Shown here piece after piece: positions 1-6,134 of a stretch of 9,370 bases of DNA; position 1 is the first letter of the stretch, and every line of letters starts with the position of its first letter. The notes below the pieces were generated by a model. The model was not told the DNA's origin. It searched no databases and saw only the letters and a list, made by a program, of their open reading frames with translations. Both the position numbers and the translations under genes were made by a program. Origin of the DNA: Holophagaceae bacterium (GTDB lineage Bacteria; Acidobacteriota; Holophagae; Holophagales; Holophagaceae); contig PMJK01000103.1 of NCBI GenBank assembly GCA_003158505.1, positions 47,281 to 56,650 on the forward strand. Reading direction: 5' to 3'.

Positions 1-887
1 TCGGCATCCGCCAGCAGGTGGCAGTTGCGGATGTTGGAGCCGCCCAGGGACTTGGTGATGCCGTCCAGCACCATCAGGCGCTTACGCTGGGCAGGCTCGA
101 AGGCCCGCAGCAGCACGTTCACGTCATAGGGCTCGTCATCGCCGACGGTGTGGTACATCCAGTCGAAGAGGACGTAGGCCACGCCCGCATCCAGGGCGGT
201 ACGGGCCAGGGTGATCTGGCGATCCAGGGTGATGGTGTTGCCTGTGGGGTTGTCGGGGCAGGTGATGACCAGACCGGCCACCTTGCGACCAGTCTTCGCA
301 GCTTCAGTCACGCAGGCCTTGATGCCCTCTTCCGAATAGGCCCAGGCTTCCTCGGCCCGACCGGGCGCCCACATCACGTTGGCGCCGATGCCGTAGGGCC
401 CCCAGTTGTAGCTGATCCAGGGCACGCGGCTGACTACGACCACGTCGCCCTGGCGGCCGTGGCCGAGGGCCAGCATGGCCTGGTAGGCCTTCACCAGGCC
501 ATCGCGGCCGCCCTGGGTGCCCATGACGTTGAGCGGGCCCCAGCCCGTGTCCGCTGCCAGCTTCCAGTAGGACTCGGCCACGATCTTGCGGAAGGCATCG
601 GTGCCGAAGGGCATGTCGTAGGCGGTGCCATGCTGCTTCTGCAGTTCGAAGGCGCGGTCCAGTAGGGCTTCGGGCACGCCCGGCAGGGAGGCGCCACCAT
701 CGCCCTGGCTGGCGTCGAAGATGGGCACACCGGGCTGTTTCTCCTGGAAGACCTTCAGCGATTTATTGATCAGGAACATGCGGGAGGCGGGAATGGCCAT
801 CATCTTCCCCAGGTGATCGCTCACCGGGACGAGATTCGCATCAGGCACGGCGAAAGCTGGGGTGTCGGGGGAGAGCAGGGCAGACAT
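1..887 (-). CDS. PLP-dependent class I/II aminotransferase, N-terminal part (cut by window edge)
   Basis: The frame stays open from an ATG at 887 to base 1, giving 295 residues with no stop, so the C-terminus lies outside the window. The protein is a fold-type I PLP enzyme that would transfer an amino group between an amino acid and a 2-oxo acid in the cytoplasm. Visible landmarks are the NPTGN motif at residues 213-217 (Asn contacting PLP), the Asp242-Trp-Met-Tyr245 segment (Asp pairing with the pyridine nitrogen) and the ITKSLGG segment with the probable Schiff-base Lys279. The start is supported by a strong GGGAGG Shine-Dalgarno sequence at 892-897, 4 nt before the ATG. It follows proA on the same strand after 121 nt and has its own ribosome site, so it may be a separate transcript. 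The substrate cannot be read from the sequence; aspartate, aromatic and alanine aminotransferases share these motifs. Confidence 0.9.
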   Translation of the reverse strand, partial: MSALLSPDTPAFAVPDANLVPVSDHLGKMMAIPASRMFLINKSLKVFQEKQPGVPIFDASQGDGGASLPGVPEALLDRAFELQKQHGTAYDMPFGTDAFRKIVAESYWKLAADTGWGPLNVMGTQGGRDGLVKAYQAMLALGHGRQGDVVVVSRVPWISYNWGPYGIGANVMWAPGRAEEAWAYSEEGIKACVTEAAKTGRKVAGLVITCPDNPTGNTITLDRQITLARTALDAGVAYVLFDWMYHTVGDDEPYDVNVLLRAFEPAQRKRLMVLDGITKSLGGSNIRNCHLLADA

Positions 888-1008
888 GGAACCTCCCGAT
901 AAGAAAATGTCGCCCCTGCATGTAATTAGGACGACAAGGCGCCTCTCCAGGTTAACAGTGGGGACCGTCGGCTCAAGTTATAATGATTTATGCTTTGATT
1001 AATTGAGC
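888..1008 (-). other. AT-rich spacer between proA and the aminotransferase
   Basis: This 121-nt gap is AT-rich on the proA side and holds no gene. It contains 6-nt inverted arms (GCTCAA at 971-976 and TTGAGC at 1003-1008) around a long AT-rich loop. The minus strand also has TATAAC (982 to 977), a good match to a -10 box about 90 nt before the aminotransferase start, but no convincing -35 lies 17 nt upstream. The arms could form a weak end-of-operon hairpin after proA, but there is no T-run. Both readings are tentative. Confidence 0.25.
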
Positions 1009-2325
1009 TTATGTTTCGAGCGGAAGATCCACCTGGCTGAAGGGTCTGGCCGATGGGCCTGAATAGTCCTCCACCCGCTGGCCGGACCCGCGCAGCAGGT
1101 ACCGGTAGCTGAGCAGACCCTCGAGGCCCACGGGGCCCCGGGCATGGATGCGGCCGGTGCTGATGCCGACCTCAGCCCCGAAACCATAGCGGAACCCGTC
1201 GGCGAAGCGGGTCGACGCATTGTGGAAGACCCCCGCCGCATCCACCTCCGCCAGGAACCGGGCGGCGGACTGGGGGTTGTCGGTGACGATGGCTTCCGTG
1301 TGCCCGCTGCCGTGCGCGCGGATGTGGGCCAGGGCCTCGTCCAGGTCCGCGACGACTTTCAGGGCCAGGATGGGCGTGCCATACTCCGTATCCCAATCGG
1401 CCTCCGTGGCGGCCTTCAGGGATGGCATGAGGGCCAGGCAGGCGGGGCAGCCGCGCAACTCCACTCCGCGGGGGCCGAGATCGTCCACCAGGGCCGGAAG
1501 GAGGCGGGCCGCGGCCTGGCGGTGGATCAGGGCCGTCTCCACCGCGTTGCAGGCCGAGGGGTACTGGAGTTTCGCATCCCGGACCAGGGCCACGGCCATG
1601 GCGGTGTCCGCGGCGGCATCGAGGAATATGTGGCAGATGCCTTCCGCATGACCCAGCACGGGAATCCGTGTGGAGGCCTGGATGCTCTGCACCAGCGCGT
1701 TGGACCCGCGCGGAATCACCAGATCCACCAGATCGGGGCGCTGGAGGAGGGCGGCGACAGCCGCCCGGTCAGGCAAGCCCTGGACCGCAGCCTCCGGGAG
1801 TCCGGTCTCCCGCAGGGCGGCCTGGACGGCGGCCAGGAGTGCGGCATTGGAATGGCGGGCCTCGCTCCCGCCCTTGAGCAGCACCGCATTGCCGCTCTTG
1901 AGGGCCAGGGCGCTGATCTGGATCAGGGCATCCGGACGCGACTCGAAGATGACGCAAAGCACCCCCAGCGGGCAGGCCACCCGGGTGAGTTCGAGGCCCT
2001 CGTCCAATTCCCGGCGCATCTGGACCCGGTTCAGGGGGTCTGGCAGGGCGGCCACCGAACGGACGCCCTGGACCATGGCGGCCAGCTTGGCGCTGTCCAG
2101 CTTGAGCCGCTGGAGACTCGAGGCGTCGACGGTACCCTCCGCCGCGAGGACATCCTCGGCATTGGCCGCGAGGATCTGCGCGGCCTGGCGTTCCAGGTGA
2201 TCGGCCAGCAAATGGAGGACGGTGGTACGCGCCTCGGACGTCGTGATGGCCAACTGGCGCGACGCGTTCCTAGCTGCCTGGGCCATGGCCTGGATTTCGA
2301 GGGTGCTGGCGGGTTCCGAAGTCAT
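1009..2325 (-). CDS. proA: Gamma-glutamyl phosphate reductase (glutamate-5-semialdehyde dehydrogenase)
   Basis: ProA reduces gamma-glutamyl phosphate with NADPH to glutamate-5-semialdehyde, the second step of proline synthesis. It belongs to the aldehyde dehydrogenase fold and acts in the cytoplasm with ProB. The 438-residue product is close to the usual family length (about 415-430). Recognisable blocks are the FESRPDAL segment near residues 127-134, LKSGNAVLLKGG at 142-153 (cofactor-binding region), and YPSACNAVETALIH with the probable catalytic Cys259. The C-terminal FGAEVGISTGRIHARGPVGL block is also typical. The ATG at 2325 is chosen because it overlaps the proB stop as ATGA (2322-2325), the usual sign of translational coupling, and because the family begins here. 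A longer frame continues upstream, but it is only an out-of-frame reading through proB. It is the second gene of a two-gene proBA operon; no proC is visible. Confidence 0.97.
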   Translation of the reverse strand: MTSEPASTLEIQAMAQAARNASRQLAITTSEARTTVLHLLADHLERQAAQILAANAEDVLAAEGTVDASSLQRLKLDSAKLAAMVQGVRSVAALPDPLNRVQMRRELDEGLELTRVACPLGVLCVIFESRPDALIQISALALKSGNAVLLKGGSEARHSNAALLAAVQAALRETGLPEAAVQGLPDRAAVAALLQRPDLVDLVIPRGSNALVQSIQASTRIPVLGHAEGICHIFLDAAADTAMAVALVRDAKLQYPSACNAVETALIHRQAAARLLPALVDDLGPRGVELRGCPACLALMPSLKAATEADWDTEYGTPILALKVVADLDEALAHIRAHGSGHTEAIVTDNPQSAARFLAEVDAAGVFHNASTRFADGFRYGFGAEVGISTGRIHARGPVGLEGLLSYRYLLRGSGQRVEDYSGPSARPFSQVDLPLET

Positions 2326-3194
2326 GGCCGGGCTCCCTGGGGCGCGGCGAGGAAGAAGGTTCCGACGGGATCCCCCGCCAGGATCTGATCCAGGATCCGG
2401 AAGACCAGGCCCGAGGCCAGCACCACGGGTACGCCCGCTCGCGCGGCCACCCGGGCGGCCTCCACCTTGCTGACCATGCCACCCCGACCGCGTCCCGAGG
2501 TGCCTTTCAGATCGACCTGGAGCTTGGCGCCGAAGGGCACCTCCGTCAGGGGAGTCGCGTCCGGATCGAGCTCGGGGTTCCGGGTGTGCAGGGCGGTCAC
2601 ATCCGAGAGAAGGACCAGCAGATCCGCTTCCAGGTGGGTGGCGACCAGGGCCGACAGGTGGTCGTTGTCGCTGAAGACCGGCGTGTGGCCGTTGAAGGAG
2701 CGTTCCAGCTCCAGGGTGGAGACCGTGTCGTTCTCGTTGAGCACGGGGATCGCGCCCAGTTCCAGCAAGGTATCCAGCGTGTGCCTGAGGTTGGCGTGGC
2801 GGATGGGGTCCGAGAAGTCGTCCTCGGTGAGCAGCACCTGGGCTGCGCAGAACCCCATGCGGGCGAAGCCCTCCTGGTAGATGGACATGAGCTGGCCCTG
2901 CCCCGCTGCCGCACAGGCCTGCTTCTGGGGCAGTCCCGCGGGTTTCTTGATGCCGAGCTGGCGGGCGCCGAGCCCAATGGCGCCTGAGGACACCAGCACG
3001 GGCTGGCCCCCCCGCCGGCGCAGTTCGGCCACGGTTTCCATGAGGCCGTAGAGGCGGCTGAGGGCCGGCCGGCCTTCGGCATCCAGGACGACCTGGGTGC
3101 CGAATTTCATGACGATGCGGCACGCCCTCGGGAGATCATCTCTGCCCGCAAGCTGGGTTTTCTGGTGGGCTGAGATTTTGGTGGTGGGGCTCAT
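2322..3194 (-). CDS. proB: Glutamate 5-kinase, short form without PUA domain
   Basis: ProB phosphorylates the gamma-carboxyl of L-glutamate with ATP, the first and normally proline-inhibited step of proline synthesis. The 290-residue product contains the whole amino-acid-kinase domain: VMKFGTQVV with Lys30, VSSGAIGLGA at 68-77, KQACAAAGQGQLM at 91-103, NENDTVST at 153-160, FSDNDHLSALVA at 174-185, LLSDVTALHT at 195-204 and the Gly-rich GTSGRGRGGMVSK at 231-243. It stops about 40 residues after the Gly-rich block, so the C-terminal PUA domain of the E. coli-type enzyme (about 367 residues) is absent. Short ProB forms are known in other bacteria, so this is not necessarily a truncation. The ATG at 3194 is preferred: AGG lies 5 nt upstream, the next ATG would cut into the first beta strand, and the frame further upstream runs through a terminator hairpin. 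The gene is translationally coupled to proA. Confidence 0.96.
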   Translation of the reverse strand: MSPTTKISAHQKTQLAGRDDLPRACRIVMKFGTQVVLDAEGRPALSRLYGLMETVAELRRRGGQPVLVSSGAIGLGARQLGIKKPAGLPQKQACAAAGQGQLMSIYQEGFARMGFCAAQVLLTEDDFSDPIRHANLRHTLDTLLELGAIPVLNENDTVSTLELERSFNGHTPVFSDNDHLSALVATHLEADLLVLLSDVTALHTRNPELDPDATPLTEVPFGAKLQVDLKGTSGRGRGGMVSKVEAARVAARAGVPVVLASGLVFRILDQILAGDPVGTFFLAAPQGARP

Positions 3195-3210
3195 GGGTAC
3201 CTGCTGAAAG

Positions 3211-3242
3211 AAAAACCCCCGGGTCGGAGTGCGACCCGGGGG
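3211..3242 (-). terminator. Strong intrinsic terminator in the proB 5' leader
   Basis: On the minus strand an 11-bp perfect GC-rich stem (arms 3242-3232 and 3226-3216, 5-nt loop CACTC) is followed directly by TTTTTCTTT. This is a textbook Rho-independent terminator acting on minus-strand transcripts. It ends 16 nt before the proB ATG at 3194, leaving no room for a promoter between terminator and gene. Transcripts that express proB must therefore read through it, so it should be conditional (an attenuator). A less interesting reading is that it ends the upstream decarboxylase transcript and proBA relies on partial readthrough. Confidence 0.85.
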
Positions 3243-3273
3243 TGGATGTGAGCAGACCGTGAAGGCGACAGGC

Positions 3274-3345
3274 TCAGACCCCTCCTGCTGGCGCACCGGA
3301 GGTGGGCTGGCTAGGCGGCGGGTTGAGGGTCGCGACAGGAATCAT
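3274..3345 (-). CDS. Putative proline-rich leader peptide of the proBA attenuator
   Basis: A 23-codon frame starts at ATG 3345 (MIPVATLNPPPSQP...) and ends with TGA at 3274-3276, 31 nt before the terminator stem. Six of 23 residues are proline (positions 3, 9, 10, 11, 14, 19), including three in a row at 3321-3313. This is the composition expected of a leader peptide whose translation stalls when charged tRNA-Pro is scarce; a PPP run is also an intrinsically slow site. The geometry (regulatory codons about 70 nt ahead of the terminator) resembles classical amino-acid attenuators. Against it: there is no Shine-Dalgarno sequence ahead of the ATG, and GC-rich DNA yields proline codons by chance. 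If the tentative promoter at 3355-3383 is right, the mRNA would start within a few bases of the ATG and be nearly leaderless. Confidence 0.5.
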   Translation of the reverse strand: MIPVATLNPPPSQPTSGAPAGGV

Positions 3346-3354
3346 GATGTTCAA

Positions 3355-3383
3355 AGTGTGCCCAAGTGGCCCTGGTGATGCAA
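3355..3383 (-). promoter_or_regulatory. Tentative promoter of the proBA leader transcript
   Basis: On the minus strand TTGCAT (3383-3378) and CACACT (3360-3355) are separated by exactly 17 nt. The -35 element matches the consensus at four positions and the -10 at only three, so this is weak. It would start transcription around 3348, just before the ATG of the proline-rich leader frame. The rest of the 168-nt gap between the decarboxylase stop and the terminator holds no better candidate that I can see. Confidence 0.25.
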
Positions 3384-3409
3384 CCCGGAATGGCGAGACG
3401 AGGGTCTGG

Positions 3410-4834
3410 TCAGTTTTTCTCTGAGGCCAGCTTCAGGGCTTCCCAAAGCGCCTCAACATGCCGCCGCTCGGTGGTTTCGGCGCCGATGCTCACGCGGAGC
3501 ATCTGCGTGCCCTTGAGTAGGGACGGCGTGAGATAGGCCTTGCCGCCCTCGTTGATATGGCGGGCGATCCCTAGGTTGTGGGTGGCTAGGGCGGGTTCGT
3601 CAAGGCCGGGCCGGAGATGGCGGATGCACACGGTCTGCAGCGGCACAGGGGCCAGGCGCTCCCAGTCCGGGGCGGCGTCCACCTGGTCCTTCAGCCATTG
3701 GGCGTTGTCCAGGTCCCGGCGCAGGCGGGCCTGCAGCCCTTCCACACCCACATCCATGAGGTAGAACCAGAGCTTGAGGGCGCGGAAACGGCGGCCCAGC
3801 TGGATGTGCCAGTCCCGGAAGTTGCTCACCTGGCCGTCCTGGGCGGTGCGCAGGTAGCTGGGATTGGTGCTCATGACGCGAATCAGATGCTGAGGATCCC
3901 GCACGTAGTAGGCGCTGAGGTCGAAGCCTACGCCCATCCATTTGTGGGGGTTGAAGACGAGGCTGTCGGCCCGTTCCACGCCCTCCCACATCCAGCGGCA
4001 TTCGGGCAGCACCATGGCCGTGCCGGCCAGGGCAGCGTCCACGTGGAGCCACAGGCCATGCTTCTCGGCGAGATCGGCCATGGCGGCCACGGGATCCAGG
4101 GCCGTGGTGCCCGTGGTGCCCACGGCGGCCACCAGCGCGCAGGGCCGGAGGCCGATCTCAAGATCCTTCGCGATGGCCGCCGACAGCAGATCCAGGCGGA
4201 TGGCGTGGGTCTCGTCGGTGGGGATCAGGCGCAGGAAGCTGCGGCCGAAGCCCGCTAGCAGGGCGGCCTTTTCGATGGAGCTGTGGCCCTGGTCGCTGGC
4301 ATAGACTACCAGCGGCGCTTCGCCGCTCTGCAGACCCTCGGTGTTCTGGGCATAGTCCGAGCCCTTCTCCCGGGCGCAGAGCAGGGCTGTGAAGGTGGCG
4401 GTGCTGGCGGTGTCATGGATGACCCCCGTGAAGGCGGGGCTCAGGCCCACCATCTGCCTCAGCCAGTCCATGACCACTTCTTCCACTTCGGTGGCGGCGG
4501 GGCTGGTCTGCCAACTCATGCCTTGGGCGCCGATGCCGGACGCGGCAAGGTCGCCGAGGATCGATGCGTAACTGGTGTTGCTGGGGAAGTAGGCGAAAAA
4601 GGATGGGTGATTCCAGTGGGTGATGCCCGGCATCACGTCCCGGTCCAGGGCCGCCAGGGCCTGCGCCATGCGCCCGCCGTGGAGTGGCGGGTGCTCCGGA
4701 AACGCGGCCCGGATTTCACCGGGTTGCGCGGGGCTCATGACCGGCAGGCGCTCCAGATCTTCGCGGTAGTCCGCGATCCAGTCCACGAGCTGGTATCCGA
4801 GGCGGCGGAATTCGTTCTGGTCCATGTCGGACAT
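3410..4834 (-). CDS. Pyridoxal-dependent (aromatic L-amino acid type) decarboxylase
   Basis: This 474-residue protein is a group II PLP decarboxylase, the family of animal DOPA decarboxylase and bacterial tryptophan/tyrosine decarboxylases, and would turn an amino acid into its amine plus CO2. Landmarks are HWNHPSFFAYFPSNTSYASILGD at 73-95 (substrate loop), SWQTSPAATEVE at 107-118, His184 in DQGHSSIEKA (ring-stacking His), HVDAALAG at 264-271 with Asp266, NPHKWMGVGFD at 295-305 with PLP-Lys298, and NPSYLRT with Tyr327 in the mobile catalytic loop. The Tyr is kept; relatives that act as oxidative aldehyde synthases often have Phe there, which favours true decarboxylation. The exact substrate is not decided. 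The ATG at 4834 has no clear Shine-Dalgarno sequence, and a second ATG at 4825 is equally possible. It lies 60 nt downstream of the HTH gene on the same strand, with a perfect hairpin between them, so co-transcription with the DUF2975/HTH pair is possible. Confidence 0.93.
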   Translation of the reverse strand: MSDMDQNEFRRLGYQLVDWIADYREDLERLPVMSPAQPGEIRAAFPEHPPLHGGRMAQALAALDRDVMPGITHWNHPSFFAYFPSNTSYASILGDLAASGIGAQGMSWQTSPAATEVEEVVMDWLRQMVGLSPAFTGVIHDTASTATFTALLCAREKGSDYAQNTEGLQSGEAPLVVYASDQGHSSIEKAALLAGFGRSFLRLIPTDETHAIRLDLLSAAIAKDLEIGLRPCALVAAVGTTGTTALDPVAAMADLAEKHGLWLHVDAALAGTAMVLPECRWMWEGVERADSLVFNPHKWMGVGFDLSAYYVRDPQHLIRVMSTNPSYLRTAQDGQVSNFRDWHIQLGRRFRALKLWFYLMDVGVEGLQARLRRDLDNAQWLKDQVDAAPDWERLAPVPLQTVCIRHLRPGLDEPALATHNLGIARHINEGGKAYLTPSLLKGTQMLRVSIGAETTERRHVEALWEALKLASEKN

Positions 4835-4850
4835 TGTGCCGGAAAGCAGA

Positions 4851-4873
4851 GCCAGATCGCTGCGCGATCTGGC
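4851..4873 (-). repeat. Perfect hairpin with GCA loop between HTH gene and decarboxylase
   Basis: Two 10-nt arms (4851-4860 and 4864-4873) are perfect inverted repeats around a 3-nt loop that reads GCA on the minus strand. It sits 20 nt after the HTH stop and 16 nt before the decarboxylase ATG. It could be a weak terminator (the following TCTGCTTTCC is only partly T-rich), an RNA-stabilising stem or an operator. The core ATCGCGCAGCGAT recurs after the toxin gene at 6494-6506 in the same sense relative to the gene before it. Confidence 0.6.
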
Positions 4874-4893
4874 GAGGGGAAAAGCAGGGTGGG

Positions 4894-5112
4894 TCAGTCT
4901 TCGGCGGGGTCGGGTTCAAAGCGGAGCAGGTCTCCGGGCTGGCAGTCCAGCTCGCGGCAAAGGGCCTCCAAGGTGGAGAAGCGGATGGCCTTGGCCTTGC
5001 CCGTTTTGAGAATGGAGAGGTTCGGGGGCGTCAAATTCACACGTTCCGCCAGATCGCCCAGCTTCATCTTCCGCTGGGCGAGCACCACGTCGAGGGTCAC
5101 GATGATGGGCAT
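4894..5112 (-). CDS. Small Cro/CI-type HTH transcriptional regulator (HTH_26/YozG-like)
   Basis: The 72-residue protein is almost entirely a helix-turn-helix domain: helix around 17-25 (MKLGDLAERV), turn, recognition helix around 28-37 (TPPNLSILKTGK), then the conserved FSTLEALCRELDCQPGDLLRF block at 45-65 typical of small XRE regulators of the YozG type. It should bind DNA as a dimer and repress. The ATG at 5112 is used because the family begins at this point and it follows the DUF2975 stop by 2 nt, implying translational coupling; a longer in-frame reading upstream only shadows that gene. HTH proteins of this type are commonly encoded next to DUF2975 membrane proteins. Its likely target is the palindrome in front of its own operon (5700-5718). 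Confidence 0.92.
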   Translation of the reverse strand: MPIIVTLDVVLAQRKMKLGDLAERVNLTPPNLSILKTGKAKAIRFSTLEALCRELDCQPGDLLRFEPDPAED

Positions 5113-5114
5113 GG

Positions 5115-5666
5115 TCAGATGACCAAGTCTTGTTCGGATTTCAGACGGCAGCCCTCTTCCAGCACGAAGGCGATCAGCAGCAACACTCCGCCAAAGAAAA
5201 GCCCGCCTGCCGCCGAACCGATCAGAAAGAACCATGGATGGATGGCCTGGGCCAGGAGGGACTTCACGATCCACGTCATGCCCCACAGGAGCAGGATATC
5301 TGCCGGCACGATCGCCACCTGGATCCATCCCAGGAGGCGTACCAGGCGGATGCTATCCATGGAGAAGGATTCACCCGCCTCGAATTGATGTAGCAGGCGG
5401 ATCAAGACTCCCAGTGAAAGTACCGCCGCCGCTGAGCTGACCGCCATTGAGACCCAAACGAAGGACCTGAGCATCCATCCCAGATGAGTCGGATTGAACC
5501 TTAACCCATCCACGTCGAGCAGACGCAGCACATGGTTGGCCTGCTGCACCGTGAAGTCGTCGAGGAACACCGCGCCCGGAGAAAAGACCAAGCCGATCAA
5601 GGCCAGACCAAATAACAAGGATGCAAAGCGACGCAAGGCACGACTGAGGCGTTGGGTGCGATTCAT
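5115..5666 (-). CDS. DUF2975 family integral membrane protein
   Basis: This 183-residue protein has four predicted membrane segments at about 15-35, 68-92, 112-134 and 145-169. The linker FEAGESFSMDSIRLVRLLGW (95-114) and the C-terminal tail VLEEGCRLKSEQDLVI (168-183) are the two signatures of DUF2975, whose molecular function is unknown. The start at 5666 is fixed by a strong GGAGGAG ribosome site 3-9 nt upstream. A GTG-initiated extension to 5786 would add another hydrophobic stretch but runs through the AT-rich operator region and lacks such a site. It is the first gene of a two-gene unit with the HTH regulator. The arrangement suggests that the membrane protein senses something or antagonises the regulator, but this is inferred from gene pairing only. 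Confidence 0.9.
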   Translation of the reverse strand: MNRTQRLSRALRRFASLLFGLALIGLVFSPGAVFLDDFTVQQANHVLRLLDVDGLRFNPTHLGWMLRSFVWVSMAVSSAAAVLSLGVLIRLLHQFEAGESFSMDSIRLVRLLGWIQVAIVPADILLLWGMTWIVKSLLAQAIHPWFFLIGSAAGGLFFGGVLLLIAFVLEEGCRLKSEQDLVI

Positions 5667-5699
5667 CGGCTCCTCCGGTGCATCCAGCATCAGGAATCG

Positions 5700-5728
5700 T
5701 ATATTGATTATCAATATAAAAATATTGA
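5700..5728 (-). promoter_or_regulatory. Probable operator/promoter of the DUF2975-HTH operon
   Basis: TATATTGA (5700-5707), a TTA spacer and TCAATATA (5711-5718) form a perfect 8-nt inverted repeat, and a third half-site AATATTGA follows at 5721-5728. On the minus strand GATAAT (5712-5707), a five-of-six match to a -10 box, lies in the centre of the palindrome, about 40 nt before the DUF2975 ATG. A repressor bound here would block polymerase, so autoregulation by the neighbouring HTH protein is the simplest model. The 19 bp also resemble a Fur box at 14 positions by eye, so iron control is an alternative. Confidence 0.5.
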
Positions 5729-5794
5729 GAAATAATAATAAAATAGCGATCAGCGATGAAATCCGAATTTCCAACGAAGGCCACACCTGCCCTC

Positions 5795-5832
5795 TTGCTT
5801 TCTATCTTTGAAATCATAAAATGATTTCAAAG
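5795..5832 (+). promoter_or_regulatory. TA operon promoter overlapped by a 27-bp perfect palindrome
   Basis: CTTTGAAATCAT (5806-5817) and ATGATTTCAAAG (5821-5832) are perfect 12-nt inverted arms around AAA. A plausible sigma-70 promoter reads TTGCTT (5795-5800), 16-nt spacer, TAAAAT (5817-5822), so the -10 sits in the middle of the palindrome. This is the layout expected for autorepression by a dimeric ribbon-helix-helix antitoxin, whose gene starts 36 nt downstream. A terminator reading is unlikely, since no gene ends here. Confidence 0.6.
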
Positions 5833-5867
5833 CACGACCCACTCAAGAACACGAGGAACAACCGACG

Positions 5868-6134
5868 ATGTTCAGCACCACGCTCCGCCTTGATGACGAT
5901 CTGGGTCGCTTTCTGCGGGAGGTGGCGGGGTCCCATGCCATGAGCGTGAACGGATGGCTGGTGGGGCTGCTGCGCCGGGAGCAGGCGGCGGTGGCCCGGC
6001 GGAAGCTGGCGGCAGATTGGGCCGCCTACGGGAAGGAATCTGAGGCTCAGGACGTGACCTACGCCTTTCCGGCCCAGGCCGAGGTGGCGGCGGAGCCCCA
6101 TCAGCGCAGCTATCGGGCGCGGAAGACCAAATGA
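5868..6134 (+). CDS. Ribbon-helix-helix antitoxin of a MazF-type TA pair
   Basis: The 88-residue protein starts with STTLRLDDDLGRFLREVAG and SVNGWLVGLLRREQ (about 3-39), the beta-strand plus two-helix pattern of CopG/Arc-type DNA-binding domains. The rest (40-88) is charged and probably wraps the toxin. It should neutralise the toxin and, with it, repress the operon through the palindrome over its promoter. GAGGA at 5853-5857 lies 10 nt before the ATG, a rather long spacing. Its stop overlaps the toxin start as ATGA (6131-6134), giving the tight coupling usual for TA pairs. The toxin next door is the main reason for the antitoxin call; the sequence alone shows only an RHH protein. Confidence 0.88.
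   Translation: MFSTTLRLDDDLGRFLREVAGSHAMSVNGWLVGLLRREQAAVARRKLAADWAAYGKESEAQDVTYAFPAQAEVAAEPHQRSYRARKTK

Noticed and set aside
18..665. Plus-strand open frame of 215 codons
   Set aside because: It is antisense to the aminotransferase, which has PLP motifs, a ribosome site and an uninterrupted frame to the edge.
1144..2388. Plus-strand open frame of 414 codons
   Set aside because: It is antisense to proA; long antisense frames are common opposite GC-rich genes, and this one resembles no protein family I recognise.
2325..3123. Upstream extension of the proA frame by about 266 codons
   Set aside because: It is an out-of-frame reading of proB, rich in Pro, Arg and Gly with no ProA-like sequence; the ATGA overlap at 2322-2325 marks the real start.
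3195..3296. GTG-initiated extension of proB that also reads HPPPGRTPTRG
   Set aside because: It runs straight through the terminator hairpin, and its proline codons come from the GC-rich stem; the ATG at 3194 is the family-consistent start.
3243..3409. T-box riboswitch ahead of proBA
   Set aside because: No AGGGTGGNACCGCG-like element is visible in the leader on the minus strand; the GGTACC just before the ATG lies after the terminator.
5667..5786. Longer DUF2975 protein with an extra N-terminal hydrophobic segment
   Set aside because: The extra segment is translated AT-rich operator DNA and lacks a ribosome site, while GGAGGAG supports the start at 5666.
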